Assembly: GCF_035920365.1 (NCBI RefSeq)
Contig: NZ_CP109150.1
Location: 2,294,001-2,358,000 of the forward strand
DNA from: Micromonospora sp. NBC_01740
GTDB taxonomy: Bacteria > Actinomycetota > Actinomycetes > Mycobacteriales > Micromonosporaceae
Direction: 5' to 3'
Length of the DNA stretch: 64,000 nucleotides
Position numbers and translations under genes: made by a program. Positions 47,361 to 54,796 of the stretch are shown one piece after another. Within the stretch, counting starts at the first letter, position 1; each line of letters starts with the position of its first letter. The notes under the pieces are model-generated. The model ran no database searches and was not told where the DNA came from. It worked only from the letters and a program-made list of their open reading frames with translations.

Positions 47361-47990
47361 ATGCAGCTCACCAAGTACGCCCACTCCTGCCTGCGGGTGG
47401 AACACGACGGGGGAGTGCTGGTCATCGACCCGGGCGTGTTCAGCGATCCGGCTGCGCTCGACGGGGCCGACGCGGTGCTCATCACCCACGAGCATCCCGA
47501 CCACCTCGACGTCGAGGCGGTCACCCGGCAGCTCGACCGACGGCGCTTCGTCATCCACGGGCCGGCGTCACTGGCCGACACCCTGGGCGACGCCGCCGAG
47601 GCGCTCGACGCGGTCCGGCCCGGACAGGCGTTCACGGCCGCCGGCGTGCCGGTACGCGCCCACGGCGGCCGGCACGCCGTGATCCACCCCGACATCCCGG
47701 TGATCGACAACCTGGCGTACCTGCTGAACGACACGGTGTACCACCCCGGGGACAGCCTGGTCGTCCCCGAGGACGCGCAGGTCGACACGCTCTTTCTGCC
47801 GATCCACGCGCCGTGGACGAAGTTCTCCGAGTCGCTGGACTTCCTCCGGGCGGTCGCCCCGCGCCGGGCGTACGCGCTGCACGACGGGCTGCTCAACGAC
47901 AACGGGCTCAACGTGCTCAACGGCAACTTCACCCGGCTGTCCGACGTGGAGTACCGCCGGCTCGAACCGGGCACCCGGATCGACGCCTGA
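47361..47990 (+). CDS. MBL-fold metal-dependent hydrolase
   Basis: The 209-residue protein starts MQLTKYAHSCLRVEHDGG and has the zinc motif THEHPDHLD and the later YHPGDS, typical of the UlaG-like/L-ascorbate-6-phosphate lactonase-like branch of the metallo-beta-lactamase fold. The substrate is unknown. GGAG precedes the ATG and GATAAT-like sequence lies ~20 bases upstream. It is followed after 5 bases by a coiled-coil protein gene. Confidence 0.9.
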   Translation: MQLTKYAHSCLRVEHDGGVLVIDPGVFSDPAALDGADAVLITHEHPDHLDVEAVTRQLDRRRFVIHGPASLADTLGDAAEALDAVRPGQAFTAAGVPVRAHGGRHAVIHPDIPVIDNLAYLLNDTVYHPGDSLVVPEDAQVDTLFLPIHAPWTKFSESLDFLRAVAPRRAYALHDGLLNDNGLNVLNGNFTRLSDVEYRRLEPGTRIDA

Positions 47991-47995
47991 CGGCG

Positions 47996-48946
47996 ATGCC
48001 CGGCCCGCCCCGAGAGCTGGTGCACCGGCTCTACACCACCCCGCCGGACCGGTTCGTCGCGATCCGCGACGAGGCCGTCGCCGAGGCCCGCCGCGCCGGC
48101 GACCCGAAGGCCGCCCGGGAGATCGCCCGGCTGCGCCGGCCCACCGTGGCCGCCTGGCTGGTCAACCTGCTCGCCATCCGCCGCCCCGAGCTGGTCGCCG
48201 ACCTGGCCCAGCTCGCCGAGGCCCTGCGCACCGCCCAACGCGAACTGCGCGGGCCCCGGCTGCGGGAACTCTCCACCCAGCGGCGGGCGGTGGTCGGCGC
48301 GCTCGTCGCCGAGGTACGCAAGCTGGCGGCCGGGGCGGAGGAGGCCCCGCCGGCCGGGAAGCTGCCGCTGGGCGAGGTGGAGGCCACCCTCAACGCCGCG
48401 CTGGCCGACACCGACGTCGCCGAACAGGTCCGCTCCGGCCGGCTGCTGCGGGCCGCCACGTACGCCGGCTTCGGCGAGGTGCCCCGCCCCCAGTTGCGGC
48501 TGGTGACCGGCGGGGAGGAGCCGGAGCCGGAGCCCCGGCCCGAGCCGACCGGGAAGCAGCGGGGCGGCGTCGACCGGGCCGCGCTCCGCGCCGAGCAGGC
48601 GGAACGGGCCGCCCGGGCGGAGCGGGCGCGCCGCCGACGGGCGCTGGAGAAGGAGCTGGCCAGGGCGCGTACCGACCAGGAACGCGCCGAGGCGGAGCTG
48701 GCCGGCGCGACGGCGGCCGAGCGCGACGGCGTCGGCGCGCTGGACGCGATCGAGGCGGAACTGGCCGAGCTGGAGCGGCGCCGGGCCGTCGCCGAGCAGG
48801 ACCTGAGCCGGGCGAGGCTGGCCCGGCGCGGGGCGGAACGCACGGTGACGGCCGCGCGCCGCCGCGCCGGCGAGGTCGAGGCGGCGGTGGAGGCACTCGA
48901 CGCCGAAGAGGGGGATGCCGAGTCGGGCGGCGGCGCGGCAGACTGA
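47996..48946 (+). CDS. conserved coiled-coil protein
   Basis: This 316-residue protein has an N-terminal helical domain (LVHRLYTTPPDRFVAIRDEAVAEAR, RRPTVAAWLVNLLAIRRP, LREL) conserved in actinobacteria, then an acidic Pro-rich hinge (EEPEPEPRPEP), and a long Arg/Glu/Ala-rich coiled coil to the C-terminus. No catalytic motif is seen. It starts 5 bases after the MBL-fold gene, so the two probably share a transcript. Function unknown. Confidence 0.8.
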   Translation: MPGPPRELVHRLYTTPPDRFVAIRDEAVAEARRAGDPKAAREIARLRRPTVAAWLVNLLAIRRPELVADLAQLAEALRTAQRELRGPRLRELSTQRRAVVGALVAEVRKLAAGAEEAPPAGKLPLGEVEATLNAALADTDVAEQVRSGRLLRAATYAGFGEVPRPQLRLVTGGEEPEPEPRPEPTGKQRGGVDRAALRAEQAERAARAERARRRRALEKELARARTDQERAEAELAGATAAERDGVGALDAIEAELAELERRRAVAEQDLSRARLARRGAERTVTAARRRAGEVEAAVEALDAEEGDAESGGGAAD

Positions 48947-48974
48947 CCCCTGTGGACGGACGGGGAGCGGGCGG

Positions 48975-49718
48975 ATGACGCCGGAACAGGTCGCCGCGGC
49001 CAGCAAGCCGATCGTGCTGGACCTCGGCGACGTCTTCACCCGCTGCCCGACCACCCTGCGTCGGGCCCGGCTGCTCGGCATCCCCGGCTGGGCGTTCTAC
49101 GTCACCGGGCGGGCCGGCGCCCTCGGGGACGTGCGCGCCGAGACGGTCGCCGCCGCCCTCGGCTTCCTGGCCCCCGAAGCGGTCGCCGACGGCTGGGACG
49201 CGGCCCGCCGGGTCGTCCCGCCGGTCGAGGTGGCCGCCGCCACCATGGTCGAGTGCTGCCGGTGGGGCGAGGAGCGGCTCGACGCCCTCGCCGGGGTGAG
49301 CCGGCTCGCCGCCCTGCTCAGCCGCGCGGTCGACGCCGCGGACGCCAGCGGCATGCCGCTCTTCGCGGCCTGGCGCGCCATGCCGGTGCCGGTCCGGACG
49401 GCCGGCGCCCGGGCGGCCGTCGGCCTGCGCCTGCTCCGGGAGCACTTCGCCGGGGCCCACCTGATCGCGGTCCGGGCCAGCGGGATGACCCCGCTGGAGG
49501 CCGTGCTCGCCGGCCCGGACGGGGAGGCGGGCGCGGTCGCCTGCGGCTGGCCGCCGCCGTACCCGCCGGTCGGGCCGTTGGTGCGCAGGCGGCTCTGGGC
49601 CGAGGCGGTGACCGACCGGCTGGCCTCACCGGCCTTCGCGGCGCTCGGCCCGGCCGACGGCACCGAACTGGTGGAGCTGCTCACCGCGACCCGGGCCCAC
49701 CTGACCGACCCGGGCTGA
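48975..49718 (+). CDS. SCO6745-like conserved protein
   Basis: The 247-residue helical protein contains PTTLRRARLLGIPGWAFYVTGRAGALGDV and AAALGFLAPEAVADGWDAA, which I associate with the SCO6745 (SalK-like) family of actinobacteria. Conserved GMPLFAAWRAMPVP and HLIAVRASGMTPLEA follow. No cofactor motif is obvious. The ATG has GGGGAGCGG upstream and lies 28 bases after the coiled-coil gene. Function unknown. Confidence 0.8.
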   Translation: MTPEQVAAASKPIVLDLGDVFTRCPTTLRRARLLGIPGWAFYVTGRAGALGDVRAETVAAALGFLAPEAVADGWDAARRVVPPVEVAAATMVECCRWGEERLDALAGVSRLAALLSRAVDAADASGMPLFAAWRAMPVPVRTAGARAAVGLRLLREHFAGAHLIAVRASGMTPLEAVLAGPDGEAGAVACGWPPPYPPVGPLVRRRLWAEAVTDRLASPAFAALGPADGTELVELLTATRAHLTDPG

Positions 49719-49724
49719 GCCGCC

Positions 49725-49791
49725 GCGCCGGACCCCGGCCCGCGCCGGACCCCGGCCCGCGCCGGACCCCGGCCCGCGCCGGACCCCGGCC
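49725..49791. repeat. four 17-bp tandem repeats
   Basis: GCGCCGGACCCCGGCCC occurs four times in a row, the last copy lacking its final base, immediately after the SCO6745-like stop. Each unit contains the near-palindrome CCGGACCCCGG. It looks like a minisatellite in a transcription-termination position. Confidence 0.85.
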
Positions 49792-49850
49792 GCCGGGGCG
49801 GGCCGGAAAATCGGCGGCGACCCGCCGGCCCGCCTGTCAGGATCGCCCCC

Positions 49851-50813
49851 GTGACTCTTCCCGCCGGCTGGCACGCCCGCCGACCCACCCTGGACGACGT
49901 ACCGGCGATCCTGGCGGTGGTGCACGCCGCCGACACCTTCGCCATCGGCTATCCGGACTTCGACGCCGACGACGTGCGCGACGCGCTCACCGCGCCGCAC
50001 GTCGACCCGGAGCGGGACTCCTGGGTGGTGACCGATCCGGAGGGCGCTCTGGTGGCCTGGGCGATCCTGCAGAACGAGACCGGGATGGGCCGGGAGTTCG
50101 TCGACGTGTTCGTCGACCCGGCCCGGGGCGCGGAGGTGCGGGGGCCGCTGCTGGCCCGGCAGCTGGACCGGGTGGCCGCGCGGGCCGCCGAGCGCGGCCT
50201 GCCGGACCTGACCGTGCGCTGCCCCGCCTGCGAGCCCGAGCGCCGGTGGGCAGCCGAGCTGACCGAGGCGGGGTTCGACTTCGTCAAGCGGTACCAGCTC
50301 CTGCGCCGTTCGTTGGCGGGGGTGCCCGGCGAGCCGCCGCCACCGCCGCCCGGGGTGACGGTCCGGCCGGTGCGTCCCGGCGACGAGTCGGAGCTGCGCG
50401 ACTTCCACCGGATCTTCGACACCGCCTTCCGCGACACCCCCGACTACGAGCCGTCGGGCTACGACCGGTGGCGGGCCCTCATCAGGCCCGGGACGGCCTG
50501 GGACGAGTGGTTCGTCGCCGAGGTGGACGGGCAGCCCGCCGGCGTACTCCGGTCGTCCGACCAGGCGCTCGACCGGAACGAGGGATGGGTCAGGAACCTC
50601 GCGGTGCTGCCCGGTCACCGGCGTCGCGGGGTGGGCGCGGCACTGCTGAACCACGCGTTCGCCCGGTACGCGGAGAAGGGCCGGGAGACCGTCGGCCTCG
50701 GGGTCGACCTGGCCAACCCGACCGCCCCGCTCTCGCTCTACCGGTCGGTGGGGCTGCGCGAGGTGCGCTGGGTCGACATGTACGAGCTGGTCGTGCCGGC
50801 CACCGGTGTGTGA
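49851..50813 (+). CDS. tandem GNAT acetyltransferase
   Basis: The 320-residue protein carries two GNAT folds. The N-terminal one has lost a clear acetyl-CoA loop; the C-terminal one has [18 protein letters not shown] (pattern RxxGxG) and VDLANPTAPLSLYRSVGL, so it is the active half. Actinobacterial double-GNAT proteins include mycothiol synthase, but motifs specific to MshD were not recognised, so the substrate is open. The GTG follows a CAGGAT -10-like hexamer closely, suggesting a leaderless message. Confidence 0.85.
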   Translation: MTLPAGWHARRPTLDDVPAILAVVHAADTFAIGYPDFDADDVRDALTAPHVDPERDSWVVTDPEGALVAWAILQNETGMGREFVDVFVDPARGAEVRGPLLARQLDRVAARAAERGLPDLTVRCPACEPERRWAAELTEAGFDFVKRYQLLRRSLAGVPGEPPPPPPGVTVRPVRPGDESELRDFHRIFDTAFRDTPDYEPSGYDRWRALIRPGTAWDEWFVAEVDGQPAGVLRSSDQALDRNEGWVRNLAVLPGHRRRGVGAALLNHAFARYAEKGRETVGLGVDLANPTAPLSLYRSVGLREVRWVDMYELVVPATGV

Positions 50814-50822
50814 TTGACGACG

Positions 50823-50853
50823 CCGGGCGGGGCCGGATGGGGGCCCCGCCCGG
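50823..50853. terminator. GC-rich hairpin between convergent genes
   Basis: CGGGCGGGGCC (50824-50834) pairs with GGCCCCGCCCG (50842-50852), extended by one outer C-G pair, around a 7-nt loop. It sits just after the GNAT gene and before the convergent cyclotransferase gene. Confidence 0.6.
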
Positions 50854-50904
50854 TGCCGGAGCAGACTGGGGGCCGTGGGATACGCGCGGGGCCGACCGTA
50901 CGGG

Positions 50905-51360
50905 CTAGGCCGACGCGGTGCCGGTGGGGCGGGACCGCAGCTCGGTGACGTAGTCGTCCGGCGCGCCCGCCTTCTCGGCGGCGTTCGCGATCTCCGAGAG
51001 GTACCACGCCGTGGGCAGCCCGCCCTCGTACCCGTCGAAGACGTAGATCCACGCGGTCACGTCGCCGTCGAGGGTGGAGATCCGCACGTGCAGCTTGCGG
51101 TACGTGCCGGCGGTCACCCCCTCCAGCTCGTCGAGCTGGGCGGCGTCGTAGGGGTGGATGTCGTAGATCGCCACGAAGACCCGGTCACCGGGCGACTCGA
51201 CGACCGTGCTGACCGCGCCCTCCCAGCCGATCACGTCCTCGCCCGCGAAGGTGAGCCGCCAGCCTTCCAGCCAGCCGGTGCCCACCATCGGCGAATGCGG
51301 ACAGTAGGCGCGCATGCGGGCAGGGTCGAGGTTAGAGCCGTAGGCGGCGTGATGACGCAC
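50905..51360 (-). CDS. gamma-glutamylcyclotransferase family protein
   Basis: This 151-residue GGCT-like protein begins MRHHAAYGSNLDPARM, with the substrate-binding YGSNL loop, and has the expected acidic region VYDIHPYDAAQLDELEGV with candidate catalytic Glu residues. A GTG start is used. It is divergent from the quinone reductase gene with 165 bp between them. The substrate could be gamma-glutamyl amines or peptides. Confidence 0.87.
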   Translation of the reverse strand: MRHHAAYGSNLDPARMRAYCPHSPMVGTGWLEGWRLTFAGEDVIGWEGAVSTVVESPGDRVFVAIYDIHPYDAAQLDELEGVTAGTYRKLHVRISTLDGDVTAWIYVFDGYEGGLPTAWYLSEIANAAEKAGAPDDYVTELRSRPTGTASA

Positions 51361-51525
51361 GGCGATGACGATAGCCCGCCCGCAGGGTGGGGGAGAATAC
51401 GACTGAGCGTGTCGGACGCGTTCGGGAAAAGAAAGTCACTGTGAGCATCGGTCGGGGGCGGGCACGGTGAGCGCGAGGAGTGCAGCGGAGCGGACCCCCG
51501 CAGCCGCGAACGAAAGGATGGCCCT

Positions 51526-52929
51526 GTGAGCCGGATCGTGATCATCGGCGGTGGACCGGCCGGCTACGAGGCGGCCCTGGTCGCCGCGCAGCTGGACGCT
51601 GATGTCACCGTCGTGGAGGCCGAGGGCGCCGGCGGGGCCTGCGTGCTGTCCGACTGCGTACCGTCGAAGACCTTCATCGCCAGCTCGGAGGTGGTGACCG
51701 GCTACCGGGACACCGAGGAGTTCGGGGTGGACTCCGACGGCCTGGAGGCGGTCACGGTCGACGCCGGCGCGGTGCACGAGCGGGTCAAGCGCCTCGCGCT
51801 CGCCCAGTCCGCCGACATCCACGCCAAGCTGGTCAAGGCCGGGGTGACCTTCGTGTCGGGCACCGCCCGGCTCGGCGAGGACACCCTCGGGCACACCCAC
51901 CGGGTGCTCGTCACCCCGACCGACGGCGGCGGCGAGCAGTCCATCGCCGCGTCGACCGTGCTGGTCGCCACCGGCGCCACGCCGCGCCAGCTGCCCACCG
52001 CCGTACCGGACGGCGAGCGCATCCTGACCTGGCGCCAGGTGTACGACCTGCCGGAGCTGCCCGAGCACCTGATCGTGGTCGGCTCCGGTGTCACCGGCGC
52101 GGAGTTCGCCAGCGCCTACCTGGCGATGGGCGTGCAGGTGACGCTGGTGTCGAGCCGCGACCGGGTGATGCCGCACGAGGACGCCGACGCGGCCATGGCC
52201 ATCGAGCGGGTCTTCCGCACCCGGGGCATGAGCATCCTCAACAACTCCCGGGCCGACGCGGTCCGGCGTACCGCCGACGGGGTGGAGGTCGAGCTCTCCG
52301 ACGGCCGGAAGGTGGCCGGCTCGCACGCGCTGATTGCGGTCGGCTCCATCCCCAACACCGCCGACCTGGGCCTCGCCGAGTACGGCGTCGCGCTGGCCCG
52401 GGGCGGCTACGTCACCGTCGACCGGGTCTCCCGGACCAACGTGCCCGGCATCTACGCGGCCGGCGACTGCACCGGGGTGCTGCCGCTGGCCAGCGTCGCC
52501 GCCATGCAGGGCCGGATCGCGATGTGGCACGCGCTCGGCGAGGCGGTCCGGCCGCTGCGGCTGCGTACCGTCGCGGCGAACGTGTTCACCGACCCGGAGC
52601 TGGCCACCGTGGGCGTCTCGCAGGACGAGGTCGACTCGGGCAAGGTGCCGGCCCGGCAGGTCATGCTGCCGCTGGACGGCAACGCCCGCGCGAAGATGGA
52701 TGGCCTCGCCGACGGCTTCGTCAAGCTCTTCTGCCGCCCGGCCAGCGGGCAGGTGATCGGCGGCGTGGTGGTGGCGCCGAAGGCGAGCGAGCTGATCCTG
52801 CCGATCACCATGGCGGTGGAGAACAACCTCACGGTCAACGAGCTGGCCCAGACGATCACGATCTACCCGAGCCTGTCCGGCTCCATCACCGAGGCCGCCC
52901 GCCAGCTCATGCTGCACGAGCTGGAGTGA
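51526..52929 (+). CDS. lpdA: NAD(P)H-quinone dehydrogenase, LpdA/Rv3303c type
   Basis: This 467-residue flavoprotein has the FAD motif IIGGGPAGYEAA, Cys39 and Cys44 in ACVLSDC, the NAD motif VVGSGVTGAEFASAY and AAGDCTGVLPLA. At the C-terminus the HPTxSE dyad region of dihydrolipoamide dehydrogenases reads YPSLSG, so the catalytic His-Glu is gone; this matches the mycobacterial LpdA quinone reductases. The GTG start has AAAGGA upstream. A 20-codon frame (51467-51529) overlaps the start. Confidence 0.88.
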   Translation: MSRIVIIGGGPAGYEAALVAAQLDADVTVVEAEGAGGACVLSDCVPSKTFIASSEVVTGYRDTEEFGVDSDGLEAVTVDAGAVHERVKRLALAQSADIHAKLVKAGVTFVSGTARLGEDTLGHTHRVLVTPTDGGGEQSIAASTVLVATGATPRQLPTAVPDGERILTWRQVYDLPELPEHLIVVGSGVTGAEFASAYLAMGVQVTLVSSRDRVMPHEDADAAMAIERVFRTRGMSILNNSRADAVRRTADGVEVELSDGRKVAGSHALIAVGSIPNTADLGLAEYGVALARGGYVTVDRVSRTNVPGIYAAGDCTGVLPLASVAAMQGRIAMWHALGEAVRPLRLRTVAANVFTDPELATVGVSQDEVDSGKVPARQVMLPLDGNARAKMDGLADGFVKLFCRPASGQVIGGVVVAPKASELILPITMAVENNLTVNELAQTITIYPSLSGSITEAARQLMLHELE

Positions 52930-53527
52930 TCCGCCGGAGCAGGGCGACCGCGACGACGACGAGCACGGCGACCTCGGTGAGGATCAGCAGGCGCTCGACC
53001 AGGCCGAGCAGCAGCCGGTCGCCGGGGTAGGCGGACCAGACCATCGCCGCCGCCAGGACCACGCTGGCCGTGGCGAGACCGCGTACCCGGCGGCCCGCGG
53101 CTGCCGGCAGGCGTCGGGCGAGCAGCCAACCGGCGGCCGGCAGCGCCAGGAAGGCGACCACCGAGGCGTACCGGTGGACGTAGGCGGCGGTGTCCATGGG
53201 CAGGCCGGGCTCGTTCGTCGGCACCACCGCGGCCAGCAGCAGCCCGCCGACCCAGGCGGCCAGGAACGCCTCCGCCGCCCGCCCCGCTCCGGCGGCGGCC
53301 GGCCGGTGGCCGCGCCACAGGGCGGGCAGGAGCACGGCGGTGGCCGCCGCGAGCACCAGCATGGCGACGTCGATGACGCCGCCCCGGTCGGAGACGGCGT
53401 AGTCGCTGACGGTCAGCGTCCACGGGTCCAGGTTCTCGCTCACCTCGACGTGGCCGATCACGGCGAGCAGCGTCGCCAGGGCGATCCCGCCGAGGGCCAG
53501 CAGTCCACTGTTCCGGGTTCCGCGCAT
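52907..53527 (-). CDS. DUF998 family membrane protein
   Basis: The 206-residue protein has about six hydrophobic helices and the DUF998 pattern: helix 1, SDYAVSDRGG in the first loop, LWRGHR after helix 2, and VPTNEPG / HRYASVVAF in the middle. Its 3' end overlaps the convergent lpdA gene by 23 bases. Function is unknown for the family. Confidence 0.82.
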   Translation of the reverse strand: MRGTRNSGLLALGGIALATLLAVIGHVEVSENLDPWTLTVSDYAVSDRGGVIDVAMLVLAAATAVLLPALWRGHRPAAAGAGRAAEAFLAAWVGGLLLAAVVPTNEPGLPMDTAAYVHRYASVVAFLALPAAGWLLARRLPAAAGRRVRGLATASVVLAAAMVWSAYPGDRLLLGLVERLLILTEVAVLVVVAVALLRRITPARAA

Positions 53528-53622
53528 GGCTCAGCCTGTCCCGCGAGGGACCCCAGACGGATCCGGGCCGCCCACCGAGATCGGTCCCCGGGACCACCCC
53601 TAGGCGGCGCCGGGGCGGCCGG

Positions 53623-54279
53623 TCACTCCGCCCCGGGCGCGTCCCGCCTCGCCGCGACGACGACCGGCACCGCGACCGACTCGGCCGCCCGCCGGGCCCC
53701 GACGGCGGTCATGGCCCAGCCCGCCGCCGCGAAGCCGGCCGCCGCGACCCCCGCGATCAGCGCCAGCCGCCACGCGGACTCGGTGAGGGCCGTCCCGCCG
53801 AGGTGCCCGACCAGCCCGCCGTACGTCGCCCAGGCCAGCGCCGCCAGGCCCTCGTAGAGCAGGAAGAGGCGGTACGGGTACCGGCTGCGGCCGGCCGAGA
53901 AGCAGGCGGCCATCCGTCCGCCGGGCACGAAGCGGCAGAGCAGGATCACGAGCGGCCCGGGTCGGCGCAGCCCCTGGGTGACCCGGCTGGCGACGCGCCG
54001 GGCCCGGCCCCGTTGGGCGTCGCGCGGCGCCCGGCGGTCCGGCGCGCCCCGCCCGAGCAGGTAGCAGGCCAGGTCCCCGACGAAGACGCCGAGCGCGCCG
54101 ACGGCGATGGTCACCGGCAGGTTCAGCCCGCCGTACACGGTGAGGGCGCCCCCGGTGATCATCACGACCTGGGTGGGGATCACGGGGACGAAGGCGTCGG
54201 CCACCAGCAGTGCGAGCAGTGCGAGGTACGCCCAGGCCGGCGTTGCGACCTCAGTGAGTAGTTCGGGCACGACTGCCAC
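53623..54279 (-). CDS. DedA family membrane protein
   Basis: This 218-residue DedA/SNARE-associated protein shows FVPVIPTQVVMITGG, GDLACYLLGRGAPD and the signature RFVPGGRMAACFSAG with the conserved Arg. Four to five hydrophobic segments are present. DedA proteins are now linked to lipid scrambling and envelope homeostasis. No direct operon partner is seen. Confidence 0.87.
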   Translation of the reverse strand: MAVVPELLTEVATPAWAYLALLALLVADAFVPVIPTQVVMITGGALTVYGGLNLPVTIAVGALGVFVGDLACYLLGRGAPDRRAPRDAQRGRARRVASRVTQGLRRPGPLVILLCRFVPGGRMAACFSAGRSRYPYRLFLLYEGLAALAWATYGGLVGHLGGTALTESAWRLALIAGVAAAGFAAAGWAMTAVGARRAAESVAVPVVVAARRDAPGAE

Positions 54280-54608
54280 CTCGCCGGACGGGGCCGATTG
54301 CGGGTACCGAGCCTGACGGGTCGCCCGGCGTCACGGGGCGGGACCCTGGCGCGTGGTGACCACCGACACGGCAGGGCCACCGGACACAACGAGCGGAGAC
54401 CGCCGCAGGTGACGGATGGGCGCGGCGGCGAGGGTCGGCGGACCGGGGCACCCCGGCGTACCGTTGTCGGGGCGCGGCCCCACGACCGTCGGGTCCCCCG
54501 TTCCTGACGGTGCGGCCGCCGCGGGCCGTCGGCAGGTCCCGTGCCGGCGGCCCGCCCCTGTGCCCGTCCGCGCTTCCGCCCCCGTGCCGGAGCGCCCGGA
54601 AAAACCGG
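54280..54608. other. noncoding stretch between dedA and thr attenuator
   Basis: I see no credible gene in this 329-bp stretch. It should hold the dedA promoter on the minus strand. A TACCGT hexamer at 54459-54464 and a weak ACCGTC/GACGGT inverted repeat are the only features noticed. Confidence 0.5.
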
Positions 54609-54638
54609 CTGCGGTCCCCGCGGGCAGGGCCGTACCGT
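54609..54638 (+). promoter_or_regulatory. promoter of the threonine leader
   Basis: CTGCGG (54609-54614) and TACCGT (54633-54638) are separated by 18 bp. The predicted +1 falls on the ATG at 54645, giving a leaderless leader-peptide message. Confidence 0.6.
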
Positions 54639-54644
54639 CGCGGC

Positions 54645-54698
54645 ATGCGCAGTGCGGTATCCACCACGACGCCGGGAGACCCCGGCGCGCCGTACTGA
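54645..54698 (+). CDS. threonine leader peptide
   Basis: A 17-codon frame encodes MRSAVSTTTPGDPGAPY and stops at TGA (54696). It contains three consecutive threonine codons (54663-54671). It starts at the predicted +1 and is followed by a strong terminator-like hairpin, then a threonyl-tRNA synthetase gene. This is the arrangement of ribosome-mediated attenuation: uncharged tRNA-Thr stalls the ribosome on the Thr codons and prevents termination. Confidence 0.75.
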   Translation: MRSAVSTTTPGDPGAPY

Positions 54699-54743
54699 CC
54701 TGACCGTCGACGAGGCCCCGGGGCGATCCGCCCCGGGGCCTCG
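54670..54743 (+). promoter_or_regulatory. attenuator: pause hairpin and terminator
   Basis: CGCCGGG (54670-54676) pairs with CCCGGCG (54681-54687), a pause hairpin directly on the Thr codons. A perfect 15-bp stem, CGAGGCCCCGGGGCG (54711-54725) with 54729-54743, is the terminator. CCCCGG at 54680-54685 can instead pair with CCGGGG at 54718-54723 as antiterminator when the first hairpin is masked. No U-run follows, as usual in actinobacteria. Confidence 0.7.
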
Positions 54744-54796
54744 CGGCGTCCGGTGACCGGGTCGACTCCGGGTCGTACCCGATCAAGGAGCGCGAC

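Noticed and set aside
49725..49791. CRISPR array
   Set aside because: The repeats are only 17 bp and directly adjacent, without spacers, and no cas genes are present.
51467..51529. 20-codon GTG frame (MSARSAAERTPAAANERMAL) overlapping the lpdA start
   Set aside because: The GTGA overlap resembles the coupled leader at 12142, but lpdA has its own AAAGGA site, no promoter fits the GTG, and the sequence looks like a common intergenic pattern of this group.
54280..54796. T-box riboswitch upstream of the ThrRS gene
   Set aside because: No T-box core sequence was seen; the leader peptide with Thr codons and a simple terminator explains the region better.
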